Shown: piece by piece, positions 11,151 to 22,557 of the stretch
How positions within the stretch are numbered: the stretch's first letter is position 1
Layout of the letters: each line of letters opens with the position of its first letter
NCBI GenBank assembly: GCA_027604705.1
Contig: JADHYV010000011.1
Span: 62,001 to 126,000 of the forward strand
Length of the DNA stretch: 64,000 nt
Direction: 5' to 3'
Origin: Allomyces arbusculus
Lineage: Eukaryota > Blastocladiomycota > Blastocladiomycetes > Blastocladiales > Blastocladiaceae
Program-made: the position numbers and the translations under genes
The notes under the pieces: model-generated
The model's database searches: none
What the model was told of the DNA's origin: nothing
The model's input: only the letters and a program-made list of their open reading frames with translations

Positions 11151-13557
11151 ATGGACCCGCCGTTTGGCCCGCCGCCGTCGTTCCGGCCTTCGACGCACCG
11201 ACAAAGCGCCGTCCACGCGCACCAGCACCAACACCAACACCACCAGCAGCACCACCAGCTTCACGAACACCACGTCGATCCGCTCGCTGCGTTGCTGCAA
11301 TCGCCCACGGCGACTCACTGCCAGCCGTCAGCACCCTCCAACCCGCTGCCACCGCAGATCGTGCCCAACGCGCCTCTGCACCAGTCGCATTTTGCGACCA
11401 CGACCACGGCCGCTGCACATGCCACGTCGGGAGGATGGCTTGCCGTGCCGAACACGCATGGTCCCGCCGCCGGCGCGCACACGTCGCCGACGAGACATCC
11501 CGATCGTAGCGTGCCCACGTCGCCATCGCCCCAGTTGCCAACCGCGGCCCTGACCGAAACGGCGACAGTCGATCCAACACTCGTGCGCGCTACGGTCGCT
11601 GCCGTCATGGCCGCCGCCGCGGCACTGCATGACGCGTCGACTGCAGGCACGACCCCAGTCGCGCTATCCCCTGCGGCACCCGGCTTTCTGCACCAGTCGC
11701 CATCGGCGCAAGCGGCCGACTTGTTCCCATGCGGTGCTGGTGGCAGCAGCAATGGCGCGCCTCTCGCCCCCACGTCCCCACACGCCTTTCAGGAAGTCGA
11801 TCCGAACTTGGTCACGGCCGTCGCGGCCATGGCTGATGCCGCGATTTCCGCGGCGGCAGCAGTCCTACCGCCAAACTACAACGCGCCGCCGCCAGACAGC
11901 ACCGTGTGCATGCAGACGGCGATCCAGGCCGCGAACAGCTTGGCCGCAGGCAACAGCGGCCCCGCTGCTCCGGCCGCCGGTTCCGCCGCGTTTGGCTCCA
12001 AACACCGGCGCGGCAAGTCCTGGGCCGCTGCTGCCGCGGGGGGAAATGCGGCTTCCACGCCCGCATGGTACACGCCGCCCGGCACGCCGCCGTCGCTGAG
12101 CTTCCACGATCCGCCTGCGTACGCGCCAACCGGGGCACACCTGCAGCTGCCGCTACAGCCGATTCAACCGAATCTGCAGCCGCAGGGCATGTTTGGCGGG
12201 ACGCTAACCAAGTCGCCGAGCCAGAACGGCACGCCGCTGTCGACGCAGTGGCCGTGCCCGCCTAGTGATGCGCCAGCACCAGTATCGTCGAACCGGCGCT
12301 TGTTGGACAACATCAGCGCGTCGCATCTGCCGGACCCGAACGCGAAGACCTCGGCGGCGGCCGCACCGTTCTGGCCGCCGCAGCAGCACCAGAACGCGCC
12401 GAGTGTGCCGAGCCTGCACCTGCCGCCGACCATGACCGCCGCTGCGGTGACCGCGGCCGCACCGCACCCGACGACCGCCATGGACGTGCTCCTGCACCCG
12501 CCGCTCGCTCCGCCGCGCCGTGCCTCGTCGGGTACCTCGCACGCCGCACCACATGCCGGTTCGCATGGCGGCAACACGTCGCCGCTCGTCATGTCACCCA
12601 TGGAGGCCGCCGTCAACCAAGCGCTCGCGCTCCTGCTCCCGCCGGCTGCAGTTCCCGTCACGCGCGAGTCCTCTGGCCACGCGAGTCTCAACGAATCGGT
12701 TGCAGCCGCGCTGTCGCCGCTGTTCACGCTCCCGCCGATTCAGGGAGAGAGCTCGCTGCTGTCGCCGTCCGCGTCAGCGCCGGGGACGCCGGGGACGGGT
12801 CGCCAGTGGCGCCGGAACAGTGTTGCCGCTTTCGCAGCTGGTGGGTTCACGGGGGATCGCGCGCTCGTGCACACCGTTCGTGTGCCGGGATCAGCGTCGC
12901 GGCCGCCGTCGCCCGAGGTCGGGAGTGCTGCCGGATCCTCCAACGCGGCCACGGAGCCCGCGCCGCCGACGCGCCGCAAGAAGGTGTTCCAGTGCGACGT
13001 ATGCCAAAAGACGTTTACGCGCGCCTTCAACTTGAGTACGTTTTGGTTTGCAACTGACGCCGAAATCGCTAGGTCGAGCACTTTCTCACGTTTGGTTGTC
13101 CATCCACTGTTTAGAATCGCACGCCAAGACGCACACCAACGACCGCCCGCACAAGTGCCAGTTCTGTGACCGCACGTTTGCGCGCAAGCACGACTGCGAG
13201 CGGCACGAGCGCATTCACTCGGGCGCCAAGCCCTACGAGTGCACTGTCTGCAAGCGCGGCTTTGCGCGGCACGACGCGCTCTCGCGGCACCTGCGCGTCG
13301 AAGTCGAGTGCGGGTCCAAGGTCGGCAAGATGCCGCGCCGGCCTGCGGGGCACGCATCGGCCGCAGCGCTTGCAGCGGCGGCACGGTCCGAGTCGCACGA
13401 CGACGCCGACGACACGACCACAGGCTTGTCGGGCGACGACATGACGAGCATGAACGGGGAAAATGAGGATGAGGACGACGACGAAGATCGCACGTCGATG
13501 GGCGATGCCAGCGACGAGGACGATGAGGACGACGATGGCAGCATCATGCACGAGTGA
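11151..13557 (+). CDS. CRZ1-like C2H2 zinc-finger transcription factor, paralog 3
   Basis: Third member of the cluster. Exon 1 is 11151-13035, exon 2 is 13115-13557, with a 79-nt intron (GTACGT...TTTAG) in phase 1 at the shared finger-1 position. The protein is about 775 residues. It starts MDPPFGPPPS, then has a His/Gln tract (nt 11221-11270), Ala/Pro-rich disordered sequence with two Ala-rich helices beginning VDPTLV and VDPNLV, and three fingers: CDVCQKTFTRAFNLKSH, CQFCDRTFARKHDCERH and CTVCKRGFARHDALSRH, the last closing on Cys (VEVEC). The tail is acidic and ends IMHE. The linker THTNDRPHKC is close to the CRZ1 linker. A PSLSFH segment near nt 12098 fits the loose PxIxIT calcineurin-docking pattern, the only such match I noticed among the three. 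Confidence 0.87.
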
Positions 13558-14380
13558 TGCGTGACTGCGCGAGATGCGCGCGCTGCTTTTTAGAAAATGG
13601 ACAGACCGGCGGCACGCAACGCAGCGTCGGCGACGTTGCCGCGGGCAAATACCGACAAGGATCAAGTTTGGATTGGTTTTGTGTTTCGCTTATCCTCGTT
13701 GCTGTTCTTTCGTGTGCCACCGCCGTGCGATTTTTTGGACCCACCATCACGATCCCATCATCCCGCCGAGAGTATTTGGATATGGGCCGTTTGATGCTTC
13801 TTCCTGTTGCTGCTCCTTTGCTTGCTCGTTGTTGGTCGATCTTCGTGATTCACATACCCTGTCCTTTGCGCGCGGGCGCGTCGATGTGCTCAAGGGGTAG
13901 CGGAGCCGGGCTCCAAAAAAATGAAAAATACATCATTGTTTGCTTGCGTTCGACCTTGTCCACCTGTCGCGTAGCGGCTTTGGCATCGACTTGTTGCTCA
14001 ATCGCGTGTGTTGCCGACTTGCTCAAGATTACAACCTTTTGACGCGCGCGCATCGCTTGACGCGTCTTCCTGCACCCCGGAATGCACTAAATCGGGGAGA
14101 ATCCGTTCCGACCGCGCGGCGAGCCACTTGCTATTTTGCGGGCCCGTGCCCCACGCAAGCACGCAAGCACGCGCATCGTCGTTTGACCTGATGGGACGGA
14201 GGCTGGCAGGCTAGCCTTCACTCACATTGAAGCTGCGCCCACCAATGGCTCCTACCTCACACGCTGGCTGTCAAGCTAATTACCGCTGGCTCAATCCGTC
14301 TGCGACGGCCTCGTCTTGACGATAGCGGCAAAATCGTCAACAAGATGACGAATGTCGATAAATATTTCCATGTTCAAGTG
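13558..14380. other. Convergent intergenic region
   Basis: About 0.8 kb between the 3' ends of CRZ1-like 3 and the minus-strand gene at 14381. I see no gene. Several T-rich stretches and an AAAAAAATGAAAAA run near 13915 fit 3' trailers. Confidence 0.4.
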
Positions 14381-15017
14381 TCACAAATCAGCAGCCTTCT
14401 CCTGATCTGCCGCGCCGCCGGCCGCCGCGGCCGCCTGCGCGTCCTTGAGTGCTTGCAGGCGCTATACAACCGATCTCGAATCGTCAGTCAACACATTTCA
14501 CCCACGAGGACTCTGATCCGGACGCGTACAGCGCGGTTGCGTTTTGGCAGGATGCGCAGCACGTTCTTGCGCTCAATCTCGGACATGTCGGCCCAGTTGT
14601 CGATGCGCGACATGGTGCCGTCAACGTGCACGACGATTGGACCTGGTTCAGTGGCCGTGTGAATGTCGATTCCAGTTGTTGCTGTAAGAACGAAGCAGCT
14701 ATACCCAAGTCGTCGAGCCGCGTTGCTGGGCCATTCACTTCGAGCTCGGTTGGCGCCGTGGTCGCGTCGGTTCCGTGCCACGGCAGCGCCGGGGTCTCGT
14801 TTGTGCTGCTGGTCGACGGGGCGTGGTCGGGCTTGGTCGTCATGGTGCGCCTCGAAAGACAGGAGGAAATGGATGATGTGCTGCTAGGTCCAAAGGTGGC
14901 AATTCTCGGCGGGCTAGTCAAAGCAGGTAACCTGCGAGCAAGGCTGGGTCGTGTTGCGACCAGTTGAAGGCACGTAAGAGCGCGAGAAAGAGCGGTGCGG
15001 GCTGTCGTGGTCGCCAT
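14381..15017 (-). CDS. Small probable mitochondrial protein of unknown function
   Basis: Three exons, 15017-14705, 14642-14530 and 14461-14381, join in phases 1 and 0 to give about 168 residues. The first 60 residues are rich in Arg, Ser, Thr and Ala with almost no acids (MATTTARTALSRAL start), a likely mitochondrial presequence. The conserved-looking core lies across exons 2 and 3: PIVVHVDGTMSRIDNWADM, then SEIERKNVLRILPKRN and RLQALKDAQ. It reads like a small conserved eukaryotic family ending in a basic helix, but I cannot name it. The first donor is GTATAG; an internal acceptor 23 nt downstream was rejected as too close, and the one used restores the core frame. The ATG at 15017 has an ACCATGG context. 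Confidence 0.62.
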
Positions 15018-15235
15018 GGTGCTGTGATGAGGGAGAAATGTGCAGACCGCAGTCTGCAGAACAGCAAGCAGCACGGAAGTGAGCGAAGGACAGCGCACGC
15101 GGGTGTGATGTGGCCAACAGAAATGAATTTTCCGTCCAAGTCCACCTTGCTCCACGCCAATCAGTCCCACTTTGATCATCATCCACGGCCGTTACCAACT
15201 GGCCTCGCGGTAGACTCGGTCCGGCAGGCGGGCCG

Positions 15236-18200
15236 CTATGCTCCGTGAGCCAGACCCGGCCCTTTGGCGCTCTCCTCATCCTCATCCGCGCGCCGGACCA
15301 CCTCAAACCCAAGCGCAGCCACGGGAATCCGGAGCGACAAGTACCGGACCGCCGTCACTGAATCCACTCCCCGGCGGAGCGTGCCGCCGAGCCGGTCCAC
15401 CAACTGCTCGATCCCCAAATACGTCAGCCCGGCCGTGTACGCGTCGTCGTGCCTTGCCTGCTGCGCCAGCACTTGCTCGAGATCGTGCAAGTCGAGCCAC
15501 TGGTCGACCGCCGTCAAGTGTTGTGTGAGCTCGAGCATCGGTTCCGTCGCCGCACACGCGGCCGTGCGTGACGACGCGTCTAACGGGTCTTCGAGCGGGG
15601 CTGACAGCGCCGTCGCGCGGCGACTGCGTCGGCGTTGCCGTGCACCATTAATGGGCACTCGCGTCTCGCCCGTGGGTGCTTGGCTCGTTTTTGGGGACGT
15701 GTTGGTTGCCGGCATCGGCACCGCAGGCGCCTGCGAATCAACCGACCGCGCGCGACCGCGCGGTGGAGCCGCCGCCATATCCGGCGACGCATCGGCACCT
15801 GCAGTCACGAGTGCGTACCGGATCGTCCACGTCGCGCCGCGGCGGGCGATCCGCGACCCGAGTGCGATGATCTTGGCAATGATAAGCCGCAGGACGGCCG
15901 AGTCCCCGCGCAGAACCAGGTCCGGCGGGTCAACCGTCGCGAGAACGCGCATACGTTTGGCCGCCGTGACGGGAGCGACGCGGTCGAGCTGGCCGCGCAA
16001 GATGCGTTGCACGGCGGCGGACCCGGCACCGACAGCGTACTCGGCCGGCAAGGGCGACCCAACGTAGAGCGCCAAGTCTTCCATGAACTCGACCATGTGC
16101 GCGACGGCGGGCGCAGTTGGTGGGAGGACGGGGTGCGGCGCGCCTTGTAAGGTAGGTCCCGGACGCCCGCGCGATTGCGGGGGCGGGTACGCGTACGCCG
16201 TACCCACACGCGTCCTTGCTGCCGGTGCCACGGCTCTTGAAGATGCAGTCGCCTGCTCGGTGGTCTCGGTGCGGCGCTGCAACCATCTAAGCGTCCGGCG
16301 AATCGTCATGACGCGCGGGAACAGCGAGCTCGTCAATATCTGCAGCATCGACAACTTGCTCGCGTGAGCGCGCTGCTTGTCGCGCTGCGCCTTGGCCACG
16401 GCCGTGCGCGTCTGCACTTCCTCGTCGGAAATCACATGCAGGAGAATGATTTGCGTGATTGCGTCGCGCTGCGAAACGTTGGGCAGCAGCGAGAAGCCCG
16501 CGTTCTCGACGTTGGGGAACAGCGTGCGCGCGTCGAGCGCCATGTGTGGGTCATCAGTCGCCGCGTGCACAAAGACAGTCACGGCAACGGTCGTGCGGTC
16601 GCGACGGAGTACGGTGCCGTCAAACTCGCCCACGGGGAGCGGGCGCGCGTCGGACGGTAAGAGTCGTGCGTATGGGTTCGGGGGGGCGGTCGTTGGCGGT
16701 GGGGGCGGCGGCAGCGCGATCAGTGGTTCAATATCTCTTCGCGACTGGGGCTCGGCCGGTACGGCCGACTCGTGCGACGTCGACTCGGTATCAATCTCGC
16801 TCTCAGTCGCCGGCGTCGGTGCGACAATGTCGGTGACGGGAATTTGCTCGAGCTCCGCGACCGAATACCCCGTCATCGTCAGCGCCGCGTCGTTAAGGGC
16901 CAAGATCCGGCCGTGCGCGTTCACAACCACGAGACCGTCGGGCATCGTGTCGACCACGGCCTTGGCGCTCGATGCGAGCGAATGGAGCAGCCGGTCCTGG
17001 CTGCGTAGACGTTCGTCAACGTACTTGGCGAACAATCTCTTGAAAATGATGCGGCGCGTCAGCTCAGCCGCGGCGAGCCCCATGATCACGGTGATCACGG
17101 CAATTACGATGGGCGCCGAGCTAAGGAACCCGCGCCGATAGCCGCGTGTTGCGAGACACGTTGCGCGCCATTGCTGGTCGAACACGGCAAACTGGTAATC
17201 GTGCATGGCCAAGATGCGCTTTTCGTCGGCGGGCGTCAGGGTCGAGTAGAGCCGCTCGCCCGTCGCGTGGAAGATGGTCATGTGCACGCCCTTGTGCCGC
17301 TGGTCCATGCCGAGCGTCGCGTTGAGCAGGTCGGCCGTGAAGAGCGTAATCCCGCCGATCCATTGGACAAAGGGTGTTTCGTCGGTGGTCTCAGTGCGGT
17401 TGGGTGCCTTGGTCCAGGCAACGAACCCGCTGGCGTTGTAGAGCAGCCAAATTGGGTTCGAGATGGCCATATTCTGTGTCGTCGACTCGAGTAAAGGGCG
17501 CAGCGTCGACCGGCGCACAGTTTCGCTCAGTTGGTCGAATCCTCGAATGGCCGGCGTCAGTGTTCGTGGGTACCTGAAGACGGGTCAAGATTGTGAGCGG
17601 TGAACTGGTTCAACGAACTGCACACGGTGGAGAAAGTGGGCCGCACATGAACAAAACTGGCGACGTCACCGGAACGCCGTTGACGCGCGTTTGGTTGCCC
17701 GGATTAGTGGCCGGTGACGGTTGGGGCGAAATCGAGCAGTTGGCTAGCCGTTCGTACTGCGCGACCTGGCTGAGCGCAAGCACCGGCGTCACCGACACGG
17801 CATAGACAATCGACGTGTCGAATGAGGACGCGCCGCAAAACTGGTCTAGGAGGTCTGTGGGTACGTGCGCGCGCGCCTACGTCGGTCAAGAGGGGGCGGG
17901 AGAAACGTTGTCGTCGGCCGCCGGAGCCAGCGTACCTTGGTTGATGGAGGGGACAGCGTAAAGGAACGCGCCGACGCGTTGAAGCTATGGAATTCTGACC
18001 AGTTACTTTTTTGCGCTGGCCATTTTTGGGGATCGACTTTCCGCTGGGGAGGAGGTCGGGACGTACCGTTCCCGCGATCCGACGGTTGAAGGCGACGTCG
18101 ATGAGCCGAATGCTCTGGCGGCACTCGCTGTCGAACGCGGCGTCGAAAGTGCCGAGCTGGTGCGAGTGCAGGACAAAGTAGAGCGCGAGGGCGCCGCCTG

Positions 18201-18537
18201 GAAGGTTGAGATGGGGTTGAAGGGCAACGATTAGCCCTCGATGGATGTGGGCGAGGCAGAGGTCCCAGATTCGCATGCCCGAGCTCGTCACGGCCGCGAC
18301 CATCATGACCACGCCGACACGGGGGCACAAACGCCAAGCACCAGACGAGAGACCAGTGCGGCAGCTGTTGCTGCGCGGGAAACAAGATTGACCGTGGCAC
18401 GCACCAATCCCAGCGGCCACGACGGCCATGGCGGCGCCCGCGGCCATGACGTGCCAGTTTCGGACCTTGGACGGTTCGGCGCCGAGTTCTATTGCCGCGG
18501 ACCGCGTGCGCTGACGCTGAGGCCGGGGGACATCCAT
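15236..18537 (-). CDS. Membrane PAS-domain sensor protein with degenerate histidine-kinase-like C-terminus
   Basis: Four exons (18537-18067, 17984-17936, 17845-17626, 17573-15236; phases 0, 1, 2) give about 1025 residues. A hydrophobic helix near residues 30-50 and a second near 396-416 (APIVIAVITVIMGLAAA) bracket roughly 350 residues, probably extracytoplasmic and sensory. After the second helix comes a PAS domain at about 440-500 (VVDTMPDGLVVVNAHGRILA, then NDAALTMTGYSVAEL). The remainder has a helical stretch with no HisKA His motif that I can see and a weak N-box-like segment (VLRLIIAKIIALGS) without the usual Asn or glycine boxes. I infer a sensor that has lost kinase chemistry or signals through a partner. 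The ligand is unknown. Exon 2 is only 49 nt and is the least certain. Confidence 0.6.
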
Positions 18538-18965
18538 AGTTGATTAGTTGCGAAGACCGGAGGAAACGGTCAAAGGTGTCGGTATTGCACAAAGCTGGTG
18601 GGGGCCGGGGCCGTGTGTGCGCGTGGTCCAAACAAATTTCGTCGGGCGCGGTTGTCGGAAATTGCGAGCTGCAGTGGCTGCTGGCCATTGGTGCGTGGTC
18701 GCTTCGAGCACGGTGGACGAGTTGCGTGGGATCCCGATCGGCAAAATTCGCAGGTGGTCGCAGCCGTCGATCGGTCTGAAGGTCGGCAGATCTTTCTTTC
18801 CTTCTCATGCGAAACACGTACCAACGATTTTGCTCCAGGATTGCAGAGCAAAGCAACCTCGGAGCAGCCTGCCCATTCACCAGCAGCCAGATGCAACCAG
18901 AGGGTATCAATTTATCTGGCGGTGCCACTGCGCACCCTGTCCACCGACCCAATTCCGCGTGCCAA
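18538..18965. other. Intergenic between two minus-strand genes
   Basis: 428 bp containing the promoter and leader of the PAS sensor gene and the 3' end of the next gene. Nothing else is recognised. Confidence 0.4.
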
Positions 18966-21900
18966 CTACGACGCTACTGCATCAGCACCCGCACCGTCCC
19001 CTGCTACCGGCACACCGCCATGCAATTCCGCCCCCTCCCCCGGCACCGTCGTGCCACCAGCGACCCCAGCACCGTTTCCCACCGGTCCCACGCCGTGTCC
19101 CTCCGCACTCGCCCCCACTCTCTCAGCCGCCGCAGACGGCGATTCGGGCAACCCTCGCGCGCGGTGCTGCGACAATTGGTCGTGGTACCCGCTTGGTGGT
19201 GGGACGGGCGGCGGCGGTGTCGCCGTTTTCTCCTTGACGTGGCCCCACAGGTCCTTGGCCTTGCCAACAACGGCGCTCATGCGCGGACCCGTCGCCAGCG
19301 ATCGCAACGCAGCGGCGGATGCGCCTGTGCTCGAGGCCCCAGCACCAGTGCCGTCACTTGGCTGCCGCGAGTGGGTAGGCGTCGTGCGCGGCGCCGATGC
19401 GCGGCGCGTCATGATCGCGGTGGGGGCACTTCCCGGGTGTAGAGGGAGGTCAGGTGGGTGCAACGATTGAGATTGCGGGAGCAGTGCAGGAGGAGAGTCA
19501 AAGACGAGCGGCCCTGGTGCGGCCGCGACGATGGTCGCATCGGATCCGGACCGTGTGCCCGCCGGCGCCGTCGTCGCACGCGCGTGGAGCTCCTGCGGCG
19601 GCGGCAGCGCCGTGACGGGTTCCGACGGCGGGGTGTTCGGCGATGGGAGCGAGGCCAGGACCGCATCAAGTCCAGCCACCAGATCCGGCAACGCGTCGTC
19701 GCTACCCGCTCGCGCCGGCGGACGCGACTCCGTCGTGACAACGGCCGGGACCGTCGTTGCCATCTGGGTCACATTCACGGCCGTCGGCGACCGCGGCGGA
19801 GCCGCAAACGTGACCGTCGTCTCGTCACCGCGTGCCCCGTGCTCGAGCGTCAACGGCGGCAGGGACTGTGCTGGAGGCAAGACGCGCGCGGGCGCGACCG
19901 GGTGTGGCGGCGGCACGAGTGGCGGCACGATCGCGTGTGTTGGGCTCGGGTTCGGCGAATCCGACACCCACGACTCGTCCGAGGTCGTTTCGGGCCCACC
20001 ATCATCCACTCCACTACTTGCGCTCGGCAGCGCCGCTGTGCCTGCCGCCGCCACCGTCGCAAGCGTGCCGAGCAAATCGCGTGGATTGCCGCTATTCGCA
20101 CGGCGTCGCGGGAACAGAAAACCTGTCGTTTTCTTGGCGAGCCGCAACGTGGATCCGGAGCCGGTCGAGGACGATGTCGACGAAGACGCCGAGTGCGTGG
20201 TCCCACCGGGGGGCGGTTCCAGGTCGAGTAGGGTCGACCCGGACGGTGATGCAGCGCCGATGGCGACACTGCCGAGTGATCCAGAGCCTATGAGTGGAGC
20301 CGGGTTGTCCTTGCTGCCACTGCCGCTGTGCGCATCGGCTACGGCTGCAAAAGGGTTCGAAAGGTCGGGCCCAGCCTCGACCGAGGCCGCGCGGCGGAAC
20401 AAATTAATGCGGCGCGTCGTTCCCTGCTTGTTGGGCGGCACAGGTGCGGGGGATGCTGGGCCCGACGAAGTTGTGGGTGCTACTCCCGGGGTGGTCGTGA
20501 CGAGCACGCCGAGCGCCGGTGTGGCAGTTGGTAACGTGCCGTTGGTCGTTGCAGCCGTCCCACTGCCACCACCCAGCGATGTCGTGCCGCTAATCGTCGG
20601 CCGGCGAAACGGGATCCCACGACGTTTTTTCTTTTCAGTCGAGTTAGGTGCGGGAACGAGAGGCATGTCGTTCGAATCGCCGCTGTGTTCCCCACCGGGC
20701 CCCACACCACCGGGCTCGATCCCTTCGTCATGCACGGCGCCATCAGGCCCGTCATTGCGCGCGCCGCCGCCATTTGGGTTCCCGCGACGGAAGAGACCGC
20801 CGGCCCACTGCTTGGCCCACCCGACGCGCTGCTTGATGTTGCGCTTGGCCATTTGCACGTTGATTTTGCGCGCATTCTTGAGGTAGTAGAGAATCAGGCA
20901 GTTGGAGAGGAGCAGGATGAGGAGAAATGCGTCGAATGAGCAGTAGCGGATCAGGAGCGAGTAGGACGTGAACATGGTCAGCAGTCGGCGACGGTTGCGC
21001 ACGAGTGCCGTCTCACGGAGAGCTACACAATGCATCCACGGCCTTCAGATAAAAACAGTGGAAGAAATGGCACTGGCATGAAATCGTACTGCTAAACGTG
21101 GCCTTGGTCACAGGCTTGCCCGGTGCACCACCGCCAGTCCCATTCATGGCCCGCACGAGCGCGAGTCCGCCAGGCGGGTACGTCAAGAGGCCGATGTACG
21201 TAGCCGGGCTGAGCCAGTTCAAGTTGGCGTCGTTCTTGGTGCTCCCGTCGGCGCTGGTACCGTCGCTCGCGCCGCCGTCACCGCCAAGTCTGGTGGGATC
21301 GCCTGAGACGAGCGACGGCAGATCGAAGTAGCCCCATAGTGACGCTAGTGCGAGCCCAGCGGCCCCGCTCGTGGCGGCACCACTGGAATCGCGCCCGCCA
21401 GCGGCTGACGCAGCCGATGCGTGCGCAGCGGACCCCGCAGCCGCTGCTCCTCCTGCTGGATCACCGTGCGGTGCCGCCCCAGGACCCGCAAGCGCGTCCG
21501 AACTGCTCGTATGGCTCGCGGGTCCAGGCATCCGCGCACCTCCGCTGTCGTCGTGGTCTCCCGCGGCCGGATCGGGTGCGTCGTCGTTATCGTCGGCGCT
21601 GAGGTCGCCGCCGAGCAGGAAAAACTCGCCGGCCTCGTCGCCGCCGTCGTCAAGGAAATCGAGCAGTTCGCCGGTATCGCTGTCGTCGGTATTCACGTGG
21701 TGAGCGGCGCGCATGCGGCCGCTCGGTCCAGATCCGGGCCCGTTGCCGTGCGCGCGGTGCGCAAAGAATTGGCGCAGGTTGGCACCGGCCGCGCCGAGTC
21801 GGCTGCTGGGCGCGCGTGCGTGCGGATCGGCAGGCGGAGCGCCGGCGGGCACGGGCGGGTCGGTCGAGGCTGTGGGCAGGTCCGACGACGAGACGGATCC

Positions 21901-21969
21901 GGGGACGGGTGCGGTGCTAGGGCCGCTGCCGCCCATGGTCCTGCGGCGCTGGACAAAGGCGAGTGGCAT
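18966..21969 (-). CDS. Large disordered protein with one strong membrane segment, unknown function
   Basis: Exons 21969-21090 and 21022-18966 (phase 1) give about 978 residues. The N-terminal 290 residues are Ala/Gly/Asp-rich and end with NWLSPATYIGLLTYPPGG. Just after the intron is a hydrophobic segment (SFDAFLLILLLSNCLILYY, near nt 20930-20870) followed at once by a basic amphipathic stretch (KNARKINVQMAKRN, then QRVGWAKQWAGGLFRR). This block, about 80 residues, looks like the only folded, conserved part. The remaining 600 residues are Ser/Thr/Pro-rich and probably disordered. I do not recognise the family. It could be an integral membrane adaptor of the ER or plasma membrane. It is divergent from the histone deacetylase gene, sharing about 590 bp upstream. 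Confidence 0.6.
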
Positions 21970-22557
21970 AATTGACTTGGCGCAGCGTTGTGGTGGTGGT
22001 TGGAGTCGGAATGGCGCGAGCGCGGCGGCGCGCGCGGTTAGGGGGCCGGACGGCCAGCGCGCGTCAAGTGCGGGGAGTGCTGGTGCAAATCAAGTGGCCG
22101 TCCGTCGCGGCATCTTTGGCGGCCGCAGGGACGGCGCGGGCCGACATGTCGAGTGTGAAGGGTGTTATCGCGTTGCGGTAGGGTGCGCGGGTGTGCAAGT
22201 GCGAAAGGAAGGGGGCGGTAGAGTTACGCTTGCGTGTGAGGACGCTTATGCCTTTCGCTCACTTCCGCCTGCAGAAATGATGAGCTCCGTAACTGAAACG
22301 ATTGCACGCATTGAGCAATGTGGACCATTTCGTCCATTCGTGCTATCCGCTCCATCCGCTCCGTCCACGTTCCCTTCTCATGTTCGACGCTCTGTCAACG
22401 TCGTTTGAATTTCGTCTGGTCATTCTCGGCTCTCTTGCAACCTCGCGTGAAGGGCACCTGCTGCAACCCAACCACCATATCGGCACCAACGCACTATTCC
22501 GGCCGGTCCAGCACTTTCTCGATATTGGCACCATCCAAGTCAATCAATCGCAACACC
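21970..22557. promoter_or_regulatory. Shared divergent promoter region (membrane protein / histone deacetylase)
   Basis: 588 bp between divergent start codons at 21969 and 22558. No coding potential recognised and no clear TATA box. Confidence 0.45.

Noticed and set aside
11221-11270. CACCAR-type repeats as a minisatellite
   Set aside because: They encode the His/Gln tract of CRZ1-like 3, so they are explained by coding sequence.
15236-15700. Functional HATPase domain in the PAS sensor
   Set aside because: No glycine-box motifs or conserved Asn seen; only a weak N-box-like helix.
19531-20886. 451-residue plus-strand open frame
   Set aside because: Antisense of the disordered membrane-protein exon.
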